A stretch of 64,000 nt of DNA, from NCBI GenBank assembly GCA_022661535.1, contig JAKULF010000008.1:3410001-3474000 (forward strand), in the 5' to 3' direction. Position 1 is the first letter of the stretch. Each line of letters starts with the position of its first letter. The notes below the pieces were generated by a model that was not told where the DNA came from, searched no databases, and saw nothing but the letters and a program-made list of their open reading frames with translations. The translations under genes and the position numbers were made by a program. Of this stretch, positions 11,852-23,983 are shown in pieces. Source of the DNA: Eutypa lata. Its lineage: Eukaryota > Ascomycota > Sordariomycetes > Xylariales > Diatrypaceae.

Positions 11852-14065
11852 TCAGAAGTTGTAAGTTTCCTTGCTAGGAATAGTGACTTCTTCAGTTGCA
11901 TACCCATCTTCATGTACGCCAGGCCCCAGAGTTCGCACCCGATGAGCAATCTTGCGATTCGACATGATATATAGAAGCAAGAGTGTGCACACGCTCACTA
12001 CGCCGAGAGATAGAACCCCAACAATAATTGTCCATCCGCGGTGGTAAAAGGGTCGGTCATCTGATCGGAATGTCTGAGCTCCGGCGATGAGCGAGGCGTT
12101 TATTGCCATCGTACATAAAGCCTATGAGATGGTAAAATCGCAATTAGCTGCTAGGCGGGTCTCCTATTTAAGAATGAAACTGCTTGGACATACCAGTCTG
12201 ATTGGTCGCTCTTCCTCTGAACGAGAATTGATCGATAGCCATGACACATTAAGCGAATCTAGCATTGATCAGCGTGTATAAAATGGCTTTAGGGGCACTC
12301 AGGGCCGATACTCACTCCACCAGTTGTAATTGGCCCTGACCATGGTCATTACAACGAACTTCGTAGTCGGAGAGGCATTGTCTGGGAGACACCTGAATCC
12401 AATCTGGAAGGGACTGAGTAAATATATGTAGCGAAAGAGCAACAAGGGGACATACAGCAAATGCCCACATAACCACAGTTCCAACTAAGGTTATAACACC
12501 ACGTCGGCCAGTTCGGTCACTGTATTATAACTAAGTCTGAGTGAAGCTTGACTTGGTAGAGGAGATGCCCTTACGCGATATACCCGGCGATCAAGACTAA
12601 AACCAGTCCGACCCAGTCCCCCACGGAAAAGAGTGCGTTCGAAGCAAGTGCATCATAGCCGAAGGAGTTGACGATAGTTGGTCCATATCCTGCAAACGAT
12701 GACGCGGTTATTGCGCCACAGAGCGATATCAAGAAGTGTAGCCATAACTTGCTATCCGCCAGCTAACATCAGTCAGTTCACAGTTGTTTGAACTCTACAT
12801 GGCGGTGATAGTAAACCTACAGTCTTGAAAACGGCTTTCAATCGAATGCTCCGTGTAAGAGTCCGTTTATGCGAGTCGTCTAATATTATGCGTTGCTGCA
12901 AAATGAACGTCTCTCGTTCGGTAAAGTAACGGAGCCCGGTAATGGTGACGGGGTGGGATGGCGTCCCCGGAAACACGCATGCGAAAACGGCACCGATGAT
13001 GACTGTCCAGGTCCCTTCGAGCTAGCTGAATGTAAGTAATTCTATAGTAGGGGAGGTGCTGCTGTATTGCTAACACATACCAGGAATAGCCACTGCCAGC
13101 CGGCCAAGTTCCCGACACCGCGCATGTGTAAACTAGGTGAAGTGCCACGATTAGGTAAAAGAGAGGACACCAATCTTAGGGCGTTGGTATGGCACTAACA
13201 TTGCGTAAGCGAGCAAACCGTTGACGGCCTGTCCGAGTATGTAACCGGCGAAAAAGACGGCAAACCGTCTACTGAGCTCTGTGTTCTTGTACCATTGTGA
13301 AAGGGTATATAGCGCAGCTGGCATAAATCCAGCTTCCAAAAGTCTGTCTAGTTAGAACTATGGCCAACCGGGCTGAAGAATGGGACATTCGTACCCGAGT
13401 AACAGTCTCGTGGAAAGGTATGCTCCGAGACCCTTCTGGAAGGCCTGGAATGCTGCAGCGAGTCCCCTTCATGGTCGCTTAGCAAAAATATCGTTCCATG
13501 TTGGTCCGTGACGAGTAGAGTGTACCTACCATGCAATGATCTGGCACGAAATCCAAGACCGGGGCCCGACCCGGTACAGTACCATGTTGCTCGGGATCTA
13601 TTCCGGTAAGTACTGACAGTAGTAATGTATACGATCAGGTAGTATTACCTCAAGTAACGATAGACCGGCAGCTAAGACTTGCTGGCCAACGTTAAACCAA
13701 TCTTGTGTAATTCCCACATCGGCCATGAAGTTGTCTGTCAAGGCGAACCCTCTTTCTATGATCAGCATTCAGGGGCATAGGTATCATAGATAACAAATCA
13801 TCTTCTTACATATTAGCCCTATCTAGTTGAAACGTGAAGTAAATCGCCATCAACATAGGCATCACAATGAAGTCAACTCTAAGTTGGGTAGTTAGTTGAA
13901 GTGAAAATAATGGCGTATGATAATCGCTCACTTCTTCGTAACCGCTTTTTCTTCCTCTATCGTCCAGGCGCCATTTGAAACAATTCCGACTTGAGTGTCG
14001 GTGTTGCATGATGATGATGCAGTAGATCTCTGCTTCATCTCGTTGTCATGAGGAGAAACTTCCAT
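11852..14065 (-). CDS. MFS transporter, Dal5/anion:cation symporter type
   Basis: This plasma-membrane permease belongs to the Dal5-like group, which takes up carboxylate-type solutes such as allantoate, nicotinate or biotin precursors (family knowledge; substrate not inferable). The start is ATG at 14065. Exon 1 reads WTIEEEKAVTKK. Splices then give VDFIVMPMLMAIYFTFQLDR, NIGFALTDNFMADVGITQ, IPSNMVLYRVGPRSWIS, AAAFQAFQKGLGAYLSTRLL, GLLEAGFMPAALYTLSQWYK and LHMRGVGNLAGWQWLFL. These are the usual landmarks of TM1-TM6 in this family. The later part holds FTERETFILQQRIILDD between the halves, and the last exon (11852-12109) has TM12 with a short polar tail. It carries many small introns. I found no frame break in the exons I joined, unlike most neighbours. 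Confidence 0.85.
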
Positions 14066-14810
14066 CGTAGAAAGGGTGGGGCGCGTGGGTTTGGTTCGCT
14101 CTAGATTCGCTATTAGGAAGTTTCAGAGGATAGGGTTCAAAGTATCCATCGATTTCATCGAGGATATATTAAGAAGGGTAAAGAGCCGGCAGGTCGGATC
14201 GAGGACGAGTTGTGAGGTGCAAGGATGAAACAGTCCGGTATTTCTCGACTAAAAGCGACGGGGGCGGAGATGGCAAAACCGCCAAGTTTTAACTGATTCG
14301 CAACTAAACGCCAAAAGCAAATTTAAAGATGGCGTCCGATGGGATCTACCCCAAAGTAAGACATCGTGGCCTATGAAGCGCCGCTGACGTGGTGAGACTT
14401 AATACAGGGCGCGTCCGGAACTCCGGAGCACGATGTTGTCGCATATTGGAGGCTAGGGCAAGATAAGTCGCTAAGGGATGGACACCTATCATTCCAGTAG
14501 TCCAATTATACTACAAGAAGTAGCTTCTGTTTGTAGTACCAACTTCATCAACCTGATTGAGTCGGGATGGATTCAATATAAAGATTCGATCAGCCCGAGA
14601 ATACGGTGTGGGACACAACATATCGCTATCTTGATCGAATGTAACATTGCGATAGAGCTGGTTTTTCAAGAGATGCAGTGAAACATAGAGGCTACCTAAC
14701 TAAGCACGCAGGGTATGGCCTATAGCTAGGGATTGCTAGAAAGAAAGGAGTAGGAGTCTCTTATGTTGTGTTACACTAAGAGAGCTAGCTTCTCTTCTCT
14801 TTGGACGGCA
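14066..14810. other. Intergenic, no gene seen
   Basis: This is the promoter side of the permease (minus) and the 3' flank of the aldo/keto reductase. The short frame at 14478-14681 has no recognisable features. Confidence 0.5.
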
Positions 14811-16037
14811 TTAAATCTCAGTAGACTGGTTCTTGTCAGTAAGCTCCAGCATATGCTCATTCAGCGCATCCCCGGCATGAGTAAAGTCCTTCAGGTAGGC
14901 GTCAACCTCGTCCATGTCCTTGTTGGTCAACTCGACTACCTTGCTATTCTCCCTGACCCTCTCCAACCTCCCTGCTCCAGGGATGGGGATAATGATGGGC
15001 ATTCCGGGGCGCTTCGATAGGCTGGCTACCCAGTTGATGGCGAACTGAGCGGGCGTGCAATTCTTCTTCGCGGCCCACTCCTCCACCTTCTCAACTAGTT
15101 TGAGGTTGGCCTTGAGGTACTTGTCCTGGTTGCGGGGGCGCATTTTCCCGAAACTCCCTTCGGGGAAGTCCTCGAAGCTCTTGATCTTACCGGTGAGAAT
15201 GCCGTGGGCTAGCGGGGAATAACTGCGCAGGACGTCAGTATAGGTACGTAGATAGGGGACATAGATTGCTGGGAACCGGTGCAATGCGATATGTTCGTGC
15301 ATCTGATAAACTAGTTAGGTGACTACTCACGCAAAGATGGGGATCCCGAACTCGGCACACGCTGCGCAGACTCCGTTCTTGAGCGCGTCGGTCACCCACA
15401 GGAGATCTCGACCTCGACGGCGGCGACCTTGGTGATCTTCATCGCCTGGCGGATGGTGTTGGCGTTGACCTCAGAGAGCGCCACGCCGCCGATCTTCCCT
15501 CCTTGGCGAAGCTGTCGAGAAGACGCAGCGAATCGAGATACTCGGTCTGGGTGGTCCGCCGGGCCATCTCGAACATGTCGATCTTGGCCTTGCCCTCGAG
15601 CAGGCCGATGGAGTTCTCGACTGCGTTAGTGAAAACAAGTTAGTATTTAATTTTGCATCATATATTGTAGAAGGTTCTATATCAGAACGAGAAACGTAAG
15701 ATATTAACTTGTTTTACTACTTACCACTCTCGCGAATATAGGCCGGGGAGTTGTCGGTGGTGAGGGGGAAGCGGATCCCGCCCTTGATGTTGATGCTGAC
15801 CTTGTCGGCGTCTTCGGGGTACTTGTCGAAGTACTTCTTGAGGAGGGTCAGGGAGTTGTCCTTCACGGAGGTGCCGTAGAACTCTCCGCCATTCCATGCG
15901 TTCGCACCGGCCTCTAAGGCTGCCTTCATGATAGCGATCTTCTCTTCCTCGGTGCTTTGAGTGGTGCTACTCCATGTGAGGCCCATTAGACCATAGCCAA
16001 TAGGCCCAACCTCTCTTCCGAGAATAGTGTATCCCAT
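14811..16037 (-). CDS. Aldo/keto reductase, pyridoxal-reductase-like
   Basis: This is an NADPH-dependent aldo/keto reductase closest to fungal pyridoxal reductase (Plr1-like) proteins, which reduce pyridoxal to pyridoxine. The start is taken at MGYTILGREVGPIGYG; an upstream in-frame ATG (16073) would add 12 residues. The N-terminal half has the cofactor strand and the expected AKR active-site Tyr as NGGEFYG. The second exon gives VENSIGLLEGKAKIDMFEMA. After the last intron come YSPLAHGILTGKI and the C-terminal cofactor-binding IIPIPGAGRLERVREN. Introns are 15621-15724 and about 15228-15331. Two coding bases appear to be lost: in the GGG at 15497-15499 (EGKIGGVALSEV is in the next frame) and in the CC at 15401-15402 (EISLWVTDALKNG). 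Each loss lies in a homopolymer. The exact substrate is uncertain. Confidence 0.8.
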
Positions 16038-16721
16038 TTTGAAAAGCGAAGAACTGTGGTTTGAAAACAGCAAACGATGGATGTGCTATAGCTTGCGTTG
16101 ATACGATAAATACTAGGCTCGTGGTGAAATAATGATGCTTGGAATCTGTAGGCCTCTTATACCCGTCCCCTACCCGTGGGGAAAGCCCTCGAAAGAAGCC
16201 CAACATTGCTGTTCTGTCCATCCCTCACGACGATATCCAGCGGATATAGCATTTAGCAAAGAGGCGAGATTTAGCGGCCTTGGCCTTCATACTGTATTGC
16301 TTTTCCCGCTGCAGGTTGTGGCATTGCGATGTGTACATGCCCGGCGAGCAAGTAGAAACAGGCATAGTTGAAAGGAGGCTTGACCTGTATGTGCTAGCTA
16401 AGAACAAAGCGATCACTTCTCTATAGCCTTAAGTCCGTGAAGATACCTCTTACCTAAGAAGTCTAACTCCTTTAGCGCGCGCGGGCTTTAGGGTTTCCGA
16501 GAGCGAGGTGAGGTCACATTTACTTTAGCGCCGGGCGGCATCTACTCTAGTTAGCGGCAAGTTCTTCAGTGGAACTGATCCCCGAGATATGATTGATTAT
16601 TAGATCATTCGGAGATAACATCTAAGAACGAAAACCCAGAGATTGGTTGATTGTATACTTAAGTAATTAGGTCTATACTGTTGTAGAAGACTAGCGAGAC
16701 CAGATTAACTAAGGACATCAT
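16038..16721. other. Intergenic, no gene seen
   Basis: This stretch lies between two minus-strand genes and should contain the reductase promoter. A GC-rich patch with gcgcgcgcggg is at about 16476-16486. No RNA gene was recognised. Confidence 0.5.
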
Positions 16722-17672
16722 TTAAAGTTTCACTTGACTTGTTTGGCCATCCTTTGGTGATGCGAAGCTTCCATCAGCCACAATCGGCCCCTGAGCAGCT
16801 CCCGCGCCGTAGGAGTCAAAACTCTCATCGCCATGAAAATGCCATCCCCGCTCCTCACCATTGCGCAGATGCCCGCACCAGCTGTTCAGAACACAGTCCC
16901 ATCCACCAGCGACGCCGCCATTCGTCTTCCAGTTGAGATAATCTGAATCCGACCATTCTTTCCCGCCACCGCTCGCGTCTCTTCTGACGAATTTGCTAAT
17001 GCCACATGTGTAACACTGGAAGTCGTCTTCATCCAAGTCATCTGGGACTAGGCCTGTGAGCACCCGCCCTGAGGATACGATCTGTGCTGCGTGTCCGCAG
17101 AGGAGCAAGGTGACGGGCTCGTCGGCACGACCTTGTTTCTCATACTCCCGATCGACATCTTTGACGAGCAGAGAAAGCGCCTTCGCGAGGCGATCATGAA
17201 CCTCGACTATCCGCTCACCGTGCCGATCCGGAATGAGCAAAGACTGGTACTGATCGTCGAGGAAGGGGAAGAACTCTTTCCGCAACCTAGCGGGTTCCGC
17301 GGGGGCGGGCTGCTCGAACCAGGCCTTGCCGAACCATTCACCGACTCCCCGCTCGCCGCGCACCGTCAGATTCGAGGCAGCGGCGCCGCCCTCTTCCCGG
17401 AGTCGCAGTACCGTCGGCCGCAGCGTCTCCAGACACCGGTAGAAAAGGCTGGAGTAGATGCGAAGGCGGTCCTGGGCGACCTTCTCGGACAGCTCTTTGC
17501 TGAAGTAAACGCCCGTCTCCTCAGCCTGGCCGACGCCGTGCGCAGCTAGTGGCGGGTCTGCGGGCAGTCCCGTTGGGAATGGGTGGGTGGATGAGTATTC
17601 GCCTGTACTAGGATCCAGCATCCAGGCCATTCGATGGCCGTGCCTCAGTAAGAGGATCTCGGTAACCGGCAT
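16722..17672 (-). CDS. Histidine phosphatase superfamily protein
   Basis: This is an intact single-exon frame of 316 residues. The catalytic RHG motif is present near the N-terminus (LLLRHGHR, residues 7-14) and the second catalytic His in LLCGHAAQ (about residue 194). An Arg in the YRCLETLRPT segment fits the phosphate pocket of the branch. These features place it in the phosphoglycerate-mutase-like (histidine phosphatase) fold, in the group that includes the N-terminal domain of the yeast TFIIIC subunit tau55. Whether it acts on a small phosphoester, a phosphoprotein, or has a TFIIIC role cannot be told. The C-terminus (after about residue 245) is Gly- and Trp-rich with no known motif. It lies 0.7 kb from the reductase on the same strand, too far for any shared transcript. 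Confidence 0.85.
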   Translation of the reverse strand: MPVTEILLLRHGHRMAWMLDPSTGEYSSTHPFPTGLPADPPLAAHGVGQAEETGVYFSKELSEKVAQDRLRIYSSLFYRCLETLRPTVLRLREEGGAAASNLTVRGERGVGEWFGKAWFEQPAPAEPARLRKEFFPFLDDQYQSLLIPDRHGERIVEVHDRLAKALSLLVKDVDREYEKQGRADEPVTLLLCGHAAQIVSSGRVLTGLVPDDLDEDDFQCYTCGISKFVRRDASGGGKEWSDSDYLNWKTNGGVAGGWDCVLNSWCGHLRNGEERGWHFHGDESFDSYGAGAAQGPIVADGSFASPKDGQTSQVKL

Positions 17673-19367
17673 TTTCTTCTTCTTTACCCGGTCCTATTGA
17701 AAGAAAAAAGTTGATGCTATAACATTAAAAGGTTTAAATACGGTTAAGTATCAAGTATAACTGCTTGTATAAGGAGTTGAGATATATAACAGCCAATCGT
17801 AGTACCGCTTGTAAAATAGTTGATTCCTGTTAGGTGCCGAGGCTCGGGCATTCGATTAGGTTTGTAAAGTGACTAACGTTAAGTAATGACCCACATCTCC
17901 TTCCAAGGGACACACCGGAGATAGCATGAATGAATGATAGAATGGAATTATTATATATCTACATACCTTACATACTTTCCCTAAATTCTATTACTTGATT
18001 ACTATGATGTGGCGTGGTCCCCCTTTCAGTCATTCCTGTCACATTCACAATCGCTACTAATGTTAGAGCGCTTCGTACTACACATCTGTGTAGAAGACAT
18101 TCCTTCCAGTGCTTTGTACCTACTAAAAACGAGCCTCCCCAGGCTCTTCGGGTGATCATTATACGTTCGCCAATAATAATTCATATACATACCATGAGTA
18201 AAAGACTATCATACGATATTGATGATGACGGAACGGAGGCCTGATCATCGTGGTTTTCCACAGCCACATCGGATTACGACATGTTCTGCATGTTCCGCAA
18301 ACAATTAGAGGCGGAGTTGAATAGCGGCCGCAATGAGCACGCGCTGCATGCCATGCATGCATTGCCCCTCCAGCTGTTCTGGGGGTGTCATACATATCTG
18401 TATAATGCGGTACGCATCCTTCAGAAAGGTCGTAGAACCTGCTTAACGTGGCAAGCCTACATTCCACGCAACTGGTCTGCTAGTTAGGTTTTTACAGAAT
18501 TGCAATGCAAACACTTTGTAAGATATTTTATAGGTTCATGACGTGATGCCAGATTGGTTACTTACATACCTACATCTTACCTACTGGTTCATCGGTAGGA
18601 ACGCCATGTAACCCCTCAGGCTCACCCCTCATTCCTACATACTACATATCATCTCGTCATGTTTGGCTCCACATAGTTACCGCTGATAAACGATCCGAAC
18701 CTCAAGAGAAAAAGTCCACTCCGGGGACTTGGGCTCAACTCCACTTGTTATCACAGTGGACTCAAATTGCCCCAATGACAGTCCACGCCAGTACTGCGCC
18801 CCGCCAAGATCTTTAAAAAACCGCCCAACATCAGCCGCCTCGAGCGGCCTTTTCTGTTGCTTACAGAACCTCACAAGCTCCCGTTCCTAGCCTTTCGCTC
18901 TTCCTTAAAGCCGCCAAGTGCCTGTCATGGAATTGGATTGGTCACACAGCGTTACATCTCGGACACTCCTTGTGCAGCTTCTAACGGCCTCATTTTTGGC
19001 CAACAACACAGCCTCGTATTGTCTACCTCCATTGTGTCATACCTGCATACTTAACAATGATTATGTGTGATGTTTGTACCATGTCTTCATCTCTCGCTTC
19101 TCTCCCATTTCTTAATGAGAACATACCAATACCAAATATACTATGGGCACTCTTTATATACCAAGACATTCAATCTGCCTCTGCTAGGAAGTGTAATTTA
19201 TTATAGTCTGAATTTATGATCAAAAGAATATCCTGGTTAGAATACACCTCGACCGAGTCCTTGAATCGACGTCGACCTGTACAATAAGAATTAATGCTAG
19301 ATTCGGTCTTAACTCGAGCTATTGGGTAGCCGACGCCGCGATCGGGCTGATATATGTACAGGGCATC
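17673..19367. other. Intergenic, no gene seen
   Basis: This is a 1.7-kb gap upstream of the histidine phosphatase (minus) and the modin-like gene (plus). Several short frames at 17968-18490 and 18677-19054 lack domain features. Clusters of tacctac-like words occur near 18561-18585. No tRNA was recognised. Confidence 0.45.
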
Positions 19368-21402
19368 ATGTCTAATAGCTCTAATCCTCAGGTAGCTAAC
19401 GGCGGCGATAATGACGATCGTGAGGTCTATGTCTCCATCGTAGCACTCATCATCTCCCTCATTGCCCTTGCTGCGACTGCACTCCAAGTGCTCCAGACAT
19501 ACTTCGCCTCCTCTGCAGCTGGATATGCGAGATGCGGAACAAAGACTATGGGAGAGTGGGGGAAATACACAAGACGGAAGTTCAGACTCTCCGACCTTCG
19601 CTTCGAAGTCGAATTTGAGACCCCGTCATCTTCCTCGCCCCGCCCAACAACAACAAGGGGCCGATTTTAAACGAGCCGATATGGTATGCTGATGGGACGG
19701 AGAAGAGTTATGAGGAGACGAGGACTTTGCTCCCGAAGGATGACAAGCAGCAACGAGAAAGACGGTCCCGCAAGGAACTCATACACACTGCCGACAACGA
19801 ACGTGCCTCTTGGGTCGAGTTACTCGCCGCTGTTCAAAAGATGGAGAGTGATAGCAAGTATTGGCAGACGAACTTTTATTTAAACAATCCTGGACGCCAG
19901 ACCCCGCCTCAATTTGGTGATCGGACACTCGCTGTCGCTGTCCAAAAGAAGATAAAGAGTTGGGATACAAGTAAGTAACCTGTGATTCATTCGCTTTTAC
20001 CCTGCTCTTGCCTTGTGCTGTCTCCTAGCACGCCGTACCCTCTTCCAAGCCCTTACTTACCCCTGGCCTTACAGTGCCATCAAGTATGACGAAACCGTAT
20101 GCCACTAGTGCAATATGCCACATCATTGAGCTTGCAGCTATATTGGGTTTGCACTGGAAGGAGTTTAGCAGGAATTCCGAAAGGTATCGCGCCGAAGGCA
20201 ATGGCTACGTGCTCTCCGGCGCGCCCGTCAGTGACCTAGGCTTGGTTTTCACTTTTCAGAAGACGGGGAGAACTTCGTTCGGGGAGAACCGCGTAATACC
20301 AAAGGACGAGATCAAGCAGTTCTGCTTTGGCGTCGTACCTACGATATTCTGCAAGACGCCAGATGACGAAGACCGACTGAAGTTTCCCTTTGATCAACCC
20401 GAAGACTTAGCGGCTCTTCAGCTTGGAAGTCCCAGAGAAATCGCCGACACCTTTACGGTTATAGGCTGCAACGCGAACACTGCCAATTGTTTCCTCGAGG
20501 ACGATAAAGATACGGTCCATCTGTTCCCTGGTAAGCACACGTTGTCGGGGGTCCTTTTTATATAGATCCCCAAGAGACTAACTTCACGATATAGTGGCAT
20601 TCGAGGTTCTTGGCATGCTTGGCCGAACCCTCCATGCTCGTGGCTCGGGCTTCCGCATGCTCCCCAACCCCACTGCCTACCACTGGGAGAAGAAATCGTT
20701 TTCGATGTGGAAGCTGCTCCAAGCGTACCACGATAAAATCGAGGACACGGAGAGCATCCCCGAGAACGACGAGATCATGAGAATCAAGAAGAGCCTCGAG
20801 CGGATCTTCCGGGCGCGCGGGCCCCACCGGCCAGAATCGGAGCTCGCGGTGGCGGTCTTAGACGCACTCCACCAGTCGCTGGACAGCGTCGACGATTACC
20901 TAACCAACACGGTGCAGGAGTACCTCGTGGTGGGAATCCTACGCGTACACTTCGAGGCAGTGTTGCAACTCATGAACGAGCCGGCGGGAGGCGAGCGCCC
21001 CTTCGACAGCCTCGACAACGCCACCCCGAGCAGAAGCAGATCGACTTCATCGGCATCTACTTCGACCAGATCCGGCCGAAGGCCCTCGAGACGGCGCCGA
21101 AGCGCAGGTTCACGACACCCATGACCACCGTGCCAACCACTACTAGTAGCGCCCTCGCCTACTCGGAGAAAACCCTGCCGCCACCACCAAGGACGATGAC
21201 GACTCGAGGACGCTCGTCTCCCGACAGCCGACCGGCTTCGGGTTCGAGGACGATAATAGGATCGTCACGCTGAACACCATCTGGTGCGCTCTTGTCTTCC
21301 GCATGCTGTGCTGGCTGCTGCTCCACGACTTCCATAAGAATGATGTTCAGATTTCAAAGAGCGAGTTGCTGGGGAGCCGACTCCCCGTTTATATTGTCTA
21401 GT
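19368..21402 (+). CDS. Modin-like membrane-anchored protein
   Basis: This protein resembles a family often annotated as modin in filamentous fungi (a name I recall, function unclear). It starts with one N-terminal membrane segment (SIVALIISLIALAATALQVLQ), then TYFASSAAGY, CGTKTMGEWGKYTRRKF and LRFEVEFETP, which are typical of the family. Introns at 19973-20074 and 20531-20594 splice cleanly (TGA-free, giving WDTMPSS and LFPVAFEVLG). The frame is broken at three C runs that are each one base short: 19621-19624 (next frame VIFLAPPNNNKGP), 21024-21027 (next frame EQKQIDFIGIYFDQIRPKAL) and about 21178-21183. The C-terminus then reads FRMLCWLLLHDFHKND and stops at 21402. The last third (about 20750-21250) is far more GC-rich than the first. 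Function is unknown; an allorecognition link is only inference from the name. Confidence 0.75.
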
Positions 21403-21779
21403 GGGTTTCCATCGTTATCATCATCAAAAGTAGCTTGATCTTGGTGATGTCTTGGTGGGACTGGTTTTGGATAAAGGTTGCTCTTATGAGAGGAATGCAA
21501 TGCGGCCGGCGGATGGGGCTAGGTATCATACTATGGGACTATTGAACAATAGAATAGATAGCATGAGCGGCGACGGCGTTTCGTCACTGATATGACGGGC
21601 ATGATTAAGATCAAGATTATAATATCCTACAATCCCAGAAGATGTTCATATGATATATCGCATTTGCCCCTCTGTTGTTAACTATTCGTGTTATGTTGTT
21701 GCGTAGCTGCCACCTTATGTGTTGGACCTAGCAGGGGTGGCAAAACCACCCTACTTTAGCCCTTATCCACCATATCCAC
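21403..21779. other. Intergenic, no gene seen
   Basis: This is the 3' flank of the modin-like gene, with no features I can support. Confidence 0.4.
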
Positions 21780-22520
21780 TCAAAGATAGGATATCACCGT
21801 TTTATCCTTCATTATGTAAACTACAGATAAGCGGTCTCCTCCGTTGTACTGCTTTTGTATGGGATATAAGAGATGTAGCTCTTTGAGCTGCATCTCAAAG
21901 GATTCCTTCCCTTCTTTAGTCAACCTTACATAGTCAATATACACCCTGACCTGTAGATCACTTCCGTATACAGTATTCACGATAGCTTCAGTGTATGATA
22001 CAGGGTCTCAGATTATGTGGCTACTCCGCCAGTTGAACTATCTCTCATCCAGTCTAAGAGGATGAAATGCGTAGTCAGTCTGCAGTAGGCTATGTAGGTT
22101 TGCACTGCCTGGCAGGTCCCCGAATGAGGGGTTCCTTAAATGAGGAGACGGCATGATCATGAGGCCCAATCGCCTCAACCAATCAAGTGTGCAATCATGC
22201 AATTCTAGAAGCAGAGTGGGACGTGAGATAACTTACCTCATACGTATCTCCTTTCCACTCAACGTCCATTCTCCAGCTTCGTGGTCGATGGCTATCAAAA
22301 CAACACCTACACAAGGCAGGCACAAAGTCAACTTTCTCGTGGTACGAATTGCTGCTTCACTGCGATAGCCTTCCATTCAAACTTCTTCAAAATGTATTAC
22401 CATACTTCTACACATGCACCTGTCGGTAGAAAACCCGATAATATCCGGACGCTGCGATTTATTCCTACTCATCCAGATGAGGACCGCATTCACTGTGTCC
22501 GCAAGATTAGATATACATGA
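21780..22520 (-). pseudogene. Decayed coding frame of unknown family
   Basis: Read on the minus strand in one constant frame, this stretch gives a coherent peptide of about 245 codons interrupted by four stops. Segments include NAVLIWMSRNKSQRPDIIGF, VVLIAIDHEAGEWTLSGKEI, LLLELHDCTLDWLRRLGLM and VRVYIDYVRLTKEGKESFE, ending ISYL at a normal stop at 21780. The in-frame stops are TGA, TAA, TAG and TGA. Each is one C-to-T step from an Arg or Gln codon (CGA, CAA, CAG, CGA). I do not recognise the family. A second open piece upstream (about 22560-22840) may belong to the same gene. No terminal repeats were identified, so a transposon origin cannot be claimed. Confidence 0.55.
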
Positions 22521-23239
22521 AAATATATATGATCAGCTAGTGTAATGTAGCAAGGAGCAAGTGACGCATAGAATCACAACTAGGGGTCCCTATCTAGAGC
22601 GAGCTTTGTATGTGAGGTTATGTAGCAAGACATGGCTTGTTTCCAAACTTCGTCATGCAGATATGCTTCTAGGCTGCCTTCGCCAGATCGAAAGTAACCT
22701 GGGTAACCACCACCTCCTCCTATATGTCATACTTCACTCACTCATTTCAGACCGTAGGTCATATCTAGCCACTGCTCACCAAGCATATTAAAGATCACAT
22801 GAAAGCCATCGGGTTCACCTAAGATGAACTGGTGGTTAGAGGTACTCGTGAGACTAACAGTATTAACAGCCAGCATTGACATTGTAGCAACTATGAACAG
22901 TTAAGAAAATACCACAGCTAACTATTTTATCACACGACACTATAAACTACTAATAGCTCTAAGGGGATATAACGCCTATTGAACCCTGAAAGCGGACTTG
23001 GTCAGATTCACGGTAACATCCGCTTTCTATCTCGTCGTTAGTTAATATAAACCAGCCCATGCAAGGTAAACAACCAGCTTACTGCTACGAATGAGTCATG
23101 AATCTTTCGGACCTAGGATCGGTGTTATGAGAGAGGTGGAGCCAATAATCTGGCTAGACTAACACAATGTGAGTCGACTTACTTTATATATTCCAAATAT
23201 GTATAAAAGCCTACGAACGATACAGGTGTCGAATCAGCA
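22521..23239. other. Possible upstream part of decayed gene, otherwise empty
   Basis: The minus strand at about 22745-22840 reads GEPDGFHVIFNMLGEQWLDM, which looks protein-like. It then meets stops, and another open piece follows at 22560-22710. It may be the 5' part of the decayed gene at 21780-22520. The rest is AT-rich with no gene. Confidence 0.3.
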
Positions 23240-23983
23240 ACTTCGCACTGGATAGTGTGTCGCCTATACTTTCCTCAATCTCTTCGTAATCTTATCGCGC
23301 AACGACACAAAGCTGTGTCTCTTACGGTCGTCCATCATCTCTCGGTATCCCAGTCCGACCGCATCCCCTGGTTGTGCGAGGAGCTCGGGATCCAATACGT
23401 GCTCAAGACATACAAACGCGTAGATGGGATGGCACCGCTCGAGTACAAAGCACTGCATCCCTCGCAGAGCGTGCCCACCATCCAAGACGGCGACAGCGAC
23501 GGCTATTCGGTGACGACACTAGCCGAGAGCTGCGCGTGCGTGGAGTACATCCGCCGCCGGCACGACGGGGCCGGCTCTCCCTGGAACCCGCGCATGCGGC
23601 CTACGCCGATTTCCTATACTGGTGGCACTAGGTCAACGGGACCTTCTACGCGATGCAAGCCGCCAGTCAGGGGGCGGATAGTCCCATTGCTGCCTCCACG
23701 AACGCGAGGTTGAGGAGGGCGTTCGCTGCGCTTGATGATAGATTGCGCGATAACGAGTGGCTTGCTGGGAGCGAGTTCACGGTCGCTGATGTGATGCTTG
23801 TGTTCCCGCTTACGACGATGCGATATTTTTACCCCTTTAGTTTGCGTGAGTATGGAAACATACTTAGGTAGGTATCTTGGGAGGATTGGGGGGAGGGGGG
23901 CGTTCGGGAGAGCGATGCGGAAGTGTGATCCTGAGCTAGAACTGGTCATGGGACCTGATCCGCCCAAGCAACTTTTGGAATGA
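23240..23983 (+). pseudogene. Glutathione S-transferase-like gene, disrupted
   Basis: The N-terminal thioredoxin-like half is clear: VHHLSVSQSDRIPWLCEELG, then EYKALHPSQSVPTIQDGD and AESCACVEYI. These are the cis-Pro (VPT) and the ES glutathione-binding motif of GSTs. The C-terminal helical half reads NARLRRAFAALDDRLRDNEW and AGSEFTVADVMLVFPL. The frame is broken at least three times. A G is missing in the GGGG at 23567-23570. A TAG stop at about 23629-23631 separates LYWWH from VNGTFYAMQ. A 4-bp duplication AGGTAGGT near 23866-23873 shifts the C-terminus (YLGRIGGRGAFGRAM, ending 23983). No ATG precedes the thioredoxin half in frame within reach; a first exon may lie near 23166. The nonsense codon and duplication are not homopolymer errors, so decay is likely. 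Confidence 0.6.

Noticed and set aside
18281..18487. Short Met/His-rich frame in the 17.7-19.4 kb gap
   Set aside because: No family features and no splice partner nearby.
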